From: Panorpa germanica
Lineage: Eukaryota > Arthropoda > Insecta > Mecoptera > Panorpidae
DNA: 64,000 nt
Assembly: GCA_963678705.1 (NCBI GenBank)
Contig: OY783206.1
Location: 27,699,523 to 27,763,522, forward strand
Reading direction: 5' to 3'
In this document: positions 58,541 through 64,000 of the stretch, one piece after another
Position numbering within the stretch: the first letter of the stretch is position 1
How the letters are laid out: each line of letters opens with the position of its first letter
Translations under genes and position numbers: made by a program
Notes under the pieces: generated by a model
What the model saw: the letters and a program-made list of their open reading frames with translations, nothing else
Databases searched by the model: none
Told to the model about the DNA's origin: nothing

Positions 58541-58867
58541 TATGTTAAATATTAAAATAGGTATTTCGCTCATTCTAACGCCTGGGGTATATGCAACTAT
58601 AATAACAGCAGATAATGAAAATATATTCTTAATTTAATGCTGTATTTTGTATTTAATTTAATTTATTTTTTTTGTTTCCTTAGTTTTTTTAGAACCTTAC
58701 AAGGTCCAATGTTTTAAATTAAAAACATTAAATTAAGAAAAACTATATTACATAGTAAAAACATTTGATTGTTGTATATAATATAATTTAAAATGCAGCG
58801 CAAATTACTAATAGTAGTTAATGGGTAAAAGAAGAAGGATTTGTGTTATTGCACAGGTATTATTTTG

Positions 58868-59335
58868 ATAGAAAATGAAAGGAATCGTAGACCTAGATGG
58901 TGAGTTCATCCCTTTAATCAAAATCGTGATCAACAGGGGTATTTTAATAACCTCATTCAAGAAATGAGCCATTATTTTTTAACTTTACTCGAGTATGTAT
59001 TTCACAATTTGACAATTTACTTTACCCTCCTGAAGAGCGAGATTAGCAATCTAAAATTCAATTAATATTTTCTATAATTTTCCGCCAGGAGATTCACTGC
59101 CAAGTCTAGCATTTTCCTTCAGAATTGGAAAGTCTACTGCTTGCAAAATTATAAAAGAAACTATTAATAAAACAGGTTCCCAGTACTTTAACTATAAAAA
59201 GAAAAATCAGCATTATACCTTTCGCAATTTGTGATGCAAATTATAAATTTATAGGCTCTCAAAATGATGGTGGAATATTACAGGTATCTTCATTTGGGCA
59301 GACCTTATCCAAAAATGAATTAATTCTACAAAATA
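58868..59335 (+). pseudogene. Decayed PIF/Harbinger transposase (HARBI1-like)
   Basis: In scattered frames, the plus strand reads VHPFNQNRDQQGYFNNLIQE (with TGA where the family has WW just before it), then PGDSLPSLAFSFRIGKSTAC followed by KIIKETI, then AICDANYKFIGSQNDGGIL with SSFGQTL. These are the N-terminal and DDE-nuclease blocks of Harbinger transposases, in the right order. Stops and frame changes separate them and much of the nuclease is missing. Confidence 0.8.
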
Positions 59336-59439
59336 TTGATAATTTACTATTAATTTAATTTAATATTAGGATGCCATACAATTATTATCAAAATCATTTA
59401 ATAATGCGATAAATAATGAAATGTTTTTAAACCTAATGC

Positions 59440-60018
59440 ATCAATTTAATAGAAATTTAACAAAAATTATATATACAGATGCATTGGTCCATTGGTTTAG
59501 AAAGAAATAAATCAGGATTTGCTAAATATGAACAAATACATTTATTATTTGATAAATTTAAATGAAATAACAAAGTTAGCTCTTATACTGGAGAACAATT
59601 AGCAATATTAAAAGCACTGGAAATTAATGAAAATATGAACAATAATAAAATTATAATAATAACGGATTCTTTAAGTGTTTTAAAAAATTTAAATTCTAAT
59701 GATCACAAATCAAATAATGATATTTTGACACGCAAAATTAAGGGGGTGTATTTCAATATAATAAATAAAAATAATACCATAAAATGTATGTGGATACCAG
59801 GACATTGTGGAATAAGAGGAAACGAAATTGCGGATAAATTGGCAAAGGAATCAATAAATTTGGAAATTGAGATGAAAGTGAAATTACCTTCATATGAAAT
59901 TTTTAATATAATCAAAAAATTAAACTTCAATTTGAGAAACCAAGATTTCATTAACAAAAGTCAGTTAAAAGGAAGAGATTATTATATGTTACATCCAAAT
60001 TTAGATTCTATTTTGTAG
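59440..60018 (+). mobile_element. RNase H fragment of a non-LTR element, plus copy
   Basis: The frame from 59635 reads IIIITDSLSVLKNLNSNDHK, then MWIPGHCGIRGNEIADKLAK and a further ~60 residues to a stop at 60016-60018. It is near-identical to the minus-strand fragment at 11237-11640. Its 5' part (59486-59790) is repeated inverted at 60470-60790. Confidence 0.82.
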
Positions 60019-60434
60019 ACGAGGCGTTTCCACTTCATAATAATCTTCTGATCTTCAGTTAAGTCGTGATAAAAGAATATTTAATTACAGATTACCACGG
60101 GCCAGGAGATAGAGATTTTAATCTTCAGATTTAGAATATTTCACCGTGTCATTAATGCAAAATGAAGAAACAACAGCGGATTCTGTAATGAAAGCAACCA
60201 ACAGTTTGCATAATTATATTAAAACAACAGAACAACAAGGAAATAGAAAGTGAAGTGAATTTAATTCCTGGAGAATGTAGAACTCTAACTGATGCCTCTC
60301 AAAATATTGCTCTAGTAAATATCAGGACATTAAAAAGAAGCAGAAGTGTATTTAAAATAGAATTAAATCATTATCTATACAGAGATTATGAAAGTGAAAT
60401 ATTGTTAAAAATTATTGTTCCTGAAGAACACATT

Positions 60435-60790
60435 TTATTTCTTTATTCCACAATGTCCTGTTATCCACATACATTTTATGGTATTATCCTTATTTATTAA
60501 ATTGAAATACACCCCCTTAATTTTGCGTGTCAAAATATCATTATTTGATTTGTGATCATTAGAATTTAAATTTTTTAAAACACTTAAAGAATCTGTTATT
60601 ATTATAATTTTATTATTGTTCATATTTTCATTAATTTCCAGTGCTTTTAATATTGCTAATTGTTCTCCAGTATAAGAGCTAACTTTGTTATTTCATTTAA
60701 ATTTATCAAATAATAAATGTATTTGTTCATATTTAGCAAATCCTGATTTATTTCTTTCTAAATCAATGGACCAATGCATCTGTATATATT
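60435..60790 (-). mobile_element. RNase H fragment, inverted copy
   Basis: The minus strand reads IIIITDSLSVLKNLNSNDHK, then breaks off within the WITGHCGI block at about 60440. It forms an inverted repeat with 59486-59800, enclosing ~650 bp that includes further C-terminal polyprotein remnants. Confidence 0.82.
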
Positions 60791-62289
60791 ATTTAAATGA
60801 TTTTGATAATAATTGTGTGTTCATATATATCCATAGGTTTAATTAATGATTCAAAAGGAATAGAGTATATAGGAGATTGGGAATTTCTAGTTATTTCTAG
60901 TTATATTACTATATAGTATCTTTATTTATATTATATAAGTTAATAAGTAATAAGTTGTATCGTAATAATAGTAGTTTAAATTAGAACAGTTGCCTAGCGT
61001 AGTCAATTAGTAGTTAAAATAAAATAAGTTCCACTGAATAATTAATACTCTTATTTATGTAATCCGCGGGACTTCATTACGCGGATTTATTCCAATTTCT
61101 GGTTCAATGTGGTTCCTCAAATTTAATAATATTAGATATATAAAAATATGCGAGGTTCAGTATTTAAGTAACAAGCAAACACCCCTAGCAATTTACGTAA
61201 TGAACTCGCCCTAATCTTAAGACATACATGTGTTAATGAGATGGCACTACTAATTTCATAAGACAGAGTGAGAGGCATAACTGTATCCTAACTGCACCCT
61301 AACGGATCTAATTCTGAGAATCAATATATAAGTTTTTCTGAGCACATGAGATGGCGATATAGCGTCTCTTGCGGATTCACTCATACTAATTAAGAACGAA
61401 ATATGTCGCCAAATTAGATTTTAGCGGGAGTCTGTTTTGGTTCATCAACCGATTTACATCTGGAAGCTTGTCGATTCTCAGGTACTGAACTCCTGGGTGT
61501 CGCGCGGCTGACCAACGCGTTTTTATACAATATTGCGATAATTATACCAATAATATTAATTCGTGACAGTTATACTAAAAGTCTAGTTTGTTTTCAACCA
61601 ATATAGAAGTTTGTCGATTATCAGGTACCGAATTCCTGAGTTTATCAAATACTGCGATTTTTCGTTAAACCATTACATCCGATTCGCGACTTTTACATAG
61701 TAGTGCCAGATCGAAACCTGTGATTATTATTCCTTTATAAATTTGATGGTTTTATATGTGTAATTAAGTAAATCAAGTATTGATACTGTTGTGTGTAGTG
61801 TAAATACTCTTCAAGTTTATATCGATTTAAATATATATATATGTTATTAAACAGTGTGTGTTTTCCTGTTATCTTTTGACCGGTTGATTTAAATTTCCCG
61901 TGGAATGCCCTTTGACTTAAACCGCTACCCGCTAAAGATTTGATTGTTTTAAGTGCTAAAATTATCTTTCCAACCGATTTAATTGACAATAACCGAGCGC
62001 CAGTTACATTAAGTGACGGCTAGAGGGTTACATTTATTTTAAAGAGAACCATAGAAATACAAAGTTCTAAAAAATACAAGACCAAATAGAATATATTGTA
62101 TTTGTTATTTATCTTTTATTAAAGTTAAAATTTTGAAGCAACTGCAGATCGAATAATTAATCCATCTAGTTTTTTGTACGAGTATATAAGACCACAACAA
62201 AAGTCTAGCTCAGATGTTGGTTGTTTAACATCTTGGACAACTCCATGTTATTTATTTTTCACAAAAGAAATAAAAACGCTTGCATTCAA
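60791..62289. other. Unassigned; possible LTR-like or leader sequence
   Basis: A short hairpin TCCGCG...CGCGGA lies at about 61062-61085. Two related phrases, GTCGATTCTCAGGTACTGAA (~61471) and GTCGATTATCAGGTACCGAA (~61614), are about 145 bp apart. GC content is locally higher (61140-61560), unlike the surroundings. No ORF with a known domain. The texture suggests a solo LTR or element leader, but no terminal repeats or primer-binding site could be confirmed. Confidence 0.3.
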
Positions 62290-63234
62290 CTAAATTAATT
62301 ATATATTGTTTATACGTTATTACTTACAATTAATACTTCTAGGAACTAAACTAGGCAAACAATTCAAATCAAATAGACACTTTTCTTGCCTTTTGTTCGG
62401 CGAATTTATTTATTAAATCATTCATAGCTGAAGATGATTTAAATTTTTCTTAAATTTTCTGCCTCTAAAGACAATAGTGACAAGTCTGAGAGCTTTTTCT
62501 GTCCCATAGAAGTGTTTAGATAATTTTTTAACAATTTTAATTTCGAAAAACTTCTTTCAGCTGTTGCACTTGTAACCGGAAGTTGTTCAAGCATAGAAAG
62601 CATCCGGAAAACTGGATGAAAGGCTGTTGAATTTAATCAGCGATAATTCCAGGAGTTCCTTAATGGAATGAATTTTCTGAATTTCAGATTTTAAGCAAAG
62701 CAATTAATTGTTCATAAAAATCAACTGACAAGTCTTTACTGTATTTAGCAGACAATTTTCCGGCATACTTTTTTATTATTTAGTTTGGTAAAGATAAGAG
62801 TTTTCCGGTTGTAATACTTCTAACATATTACTTAGGTCACACAGACTCTGAAATCTTTGTTTAGTTTGAGAAATTAATATATCTAACAGCAATTCTCTCA
62901 TCTTCTGATAGCACATCAAAAAAACGCTTCGTTGTCTTCTTTCTTTTATTTTTGGAAACAGTTGTTTCCCCCCCACTCTTTTGCTAGATCTCTGGACCCC
63001 TTTATGCAAACCATGGAATGAATTCTGATTTCTTATTTCACTCAGTCAATTCAAAAGATTACTTAGTAAAATGCTAGCTTTCTGTAAGTCATTCATTTCA
63101 TGCTGTAAAGCTTTAGAAACAGGATTAATGATTTCAAATAATGAAGAAAAAAGGCGAATTGTTGCTTACACAGGTTTGGGGCCCCTATAGCCCGGGGGCT
63201 CCGTATTATTGATACGGCGGTAACTACGCCACTG
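62290..63234 (-). pseudogene. Decayed hAT transposase (ZMYM1-like) with terminal repeat
   Basis: The minus strand carries the same C-terminal dimerisation region as 50918-51283 ([16 protein letters not shown]) plus more upstream sequence, including a frame at 62776-63009 with SVFLMCYQKMRELLLDILIS. Several stops and frameshifts interrupt it. At its 5' side (63221-63234, read on the minus strand) is CAGTGGCGTAGTTA, the hAT-type terminus matching the one at 50918. The element's other terminus is not identified. Confidence 0.8.
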
Positions 63235-64000
63235 CTCTGATTCCTTTTTTTCTTTTTCTGAAGCCATGATTAATAGATAATAGCATCAATCTGATAGATC
63301 TAAAAATGCAAAGCGGTTATTACATGTATTGATTGATTGTATTGATTATTTCAATTTATTTAATATTACAAACACTATTAGTTACCTTCTTGGCACAACT
63401 ACATCGTCAAGAAATGTTAGCTCTCTTTTGAGCCTTGCTTACTTGGCTCGTAATCTAGCAAAGTAATCTTCGGAATCTTTACCTGAAGAAAATGAAAACA
63501 CATTTGTCATTTCCACAGTCATTTTCAAATTAAATTATATTTTAATAACATTACCTGTCATATTCAAATTCTTTCCAATCTCATTTCATAATTGCTGCTA
63601 CCTTACTTTTGTAATTTATATTTTTCTTGTCCCACAGAACATTATATTGAAACACGAAACTTATAAATGAACTAGAATTTAGCCCCGTCACAAAGCGACG
63701 TCTTTTTAGTGTATATGATTTGAATCCAACAAAATAATTCAAATTTTAATTCTATTTTTAAATTGAAATATTTAACTCGCTCAACAATAAAATATTTTGA
63801 ATTTATTCGCTATTTGACCAACTTATTTTCGATTTGTAAATAATATACTAAAGTTAACCAATATAGAAAATTCCTGCACAATTTTTACCCACGGCAAAAA
63901 CCGCCTCCGTGCCCTCAAATAAATTTTTTGACTTTTGAATATTTTTTTTTATAACATATACAACTTAATCTTTATGCAATCCAAAATTTTAGTTTTCTCC
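63235..64000. other. AT-rich right edge, no gene seen
   Basis: No coding region or clear repeat was recognised up to the window end. Confidence 0.5.

Noticed and set aside
61062..61085. GC-rich hairpin considered as a tRNA fragment
   Set aside because: Only one stem-loop is present; no cloverleaf, A-box or B-box could be found.

Overview
This is eukaryotic, AT-rich nuclear DNA from an insect. The evidence is spliced animal genes with GT-AG introns, AATAAA-type poly(A) signals, jockey-type, hAT, Harbinger and TTAA-inserting transposable elements, and animal-only proteins (NDUFB11, NUDT19, GLG1). A beetle is plausible, but I cannot fix the order from the sequence alone. There is no prokaryotic or organellar gene organisation.

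Layout. 0.5-8.5 kb is a normal gene-rich edge: a one-exon NDUFB11 (complex I) on the minus strand, then a complete 17-exon SPT16/dre4 (FACT histone chaperone) on the plus strand. From about 8.5 kb the window becomes repeat-dominated. 11.6-14.1, 18.6-21.9 and 30.7-31.6 kb are three blocks of one ~267-bp satellite. Between and after them sit three copies of a segmental duplication. Copies A and B carry exons for Rpn8/PSMD7 (minus strand, first exon missing), a small orphan terminal exon on the plus strand, and an internally deleted non-LTR reverse transcriptase. Copy C keeps only the PSMD7 last exon. Copy B was later hit by a full-length 4.3-kb jockey-like element with long intact ORFs. Copies A and C preserve the empty site, so the boundaries and the 10-bp target-site duplication can be read directly.

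33-40 kb holds a ~1-kb direct repeat pair flanking an isolated last exon of L-threonine 3-dehydrogenase. 40.3-43.4 kb is a complete 6-exon NUDT19. A nest of TTAA-type MITEs follows, then an intronless, frameshifted MPHOSPH6. 45.3-50.2 kb is a complex of ~0.65-0.9 kb repeats in direct and inverted orientation with a long palindrome. At 50.5 kb there is one GLG1 exon, then a hAT fragment that abuts the 5'-truncated last exons of a CTDSP/SCP-type phosphatase. 53.3-64 kb is AT-rich DNA with MITEs (including a 410-bp piggyBac-like one), a decayed Harbinger transposase, an inverted pair of RNase H fragments, and a decayed hAT transposase with its terminal repeat.

Interpretation. The intact genes (NDUFB11, SPT16, NUDT19) are housekeeping genes with no visible functional link. 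The rest is a satellite- and transposon-rich neighbourhood that collects partial gene copies. I found no CRISPR, operon or defence-type system. The most notable object is the tandem satellite + PSMD7 + reverse transcriptase unit with its dated-by-empty-site jockey insertion.
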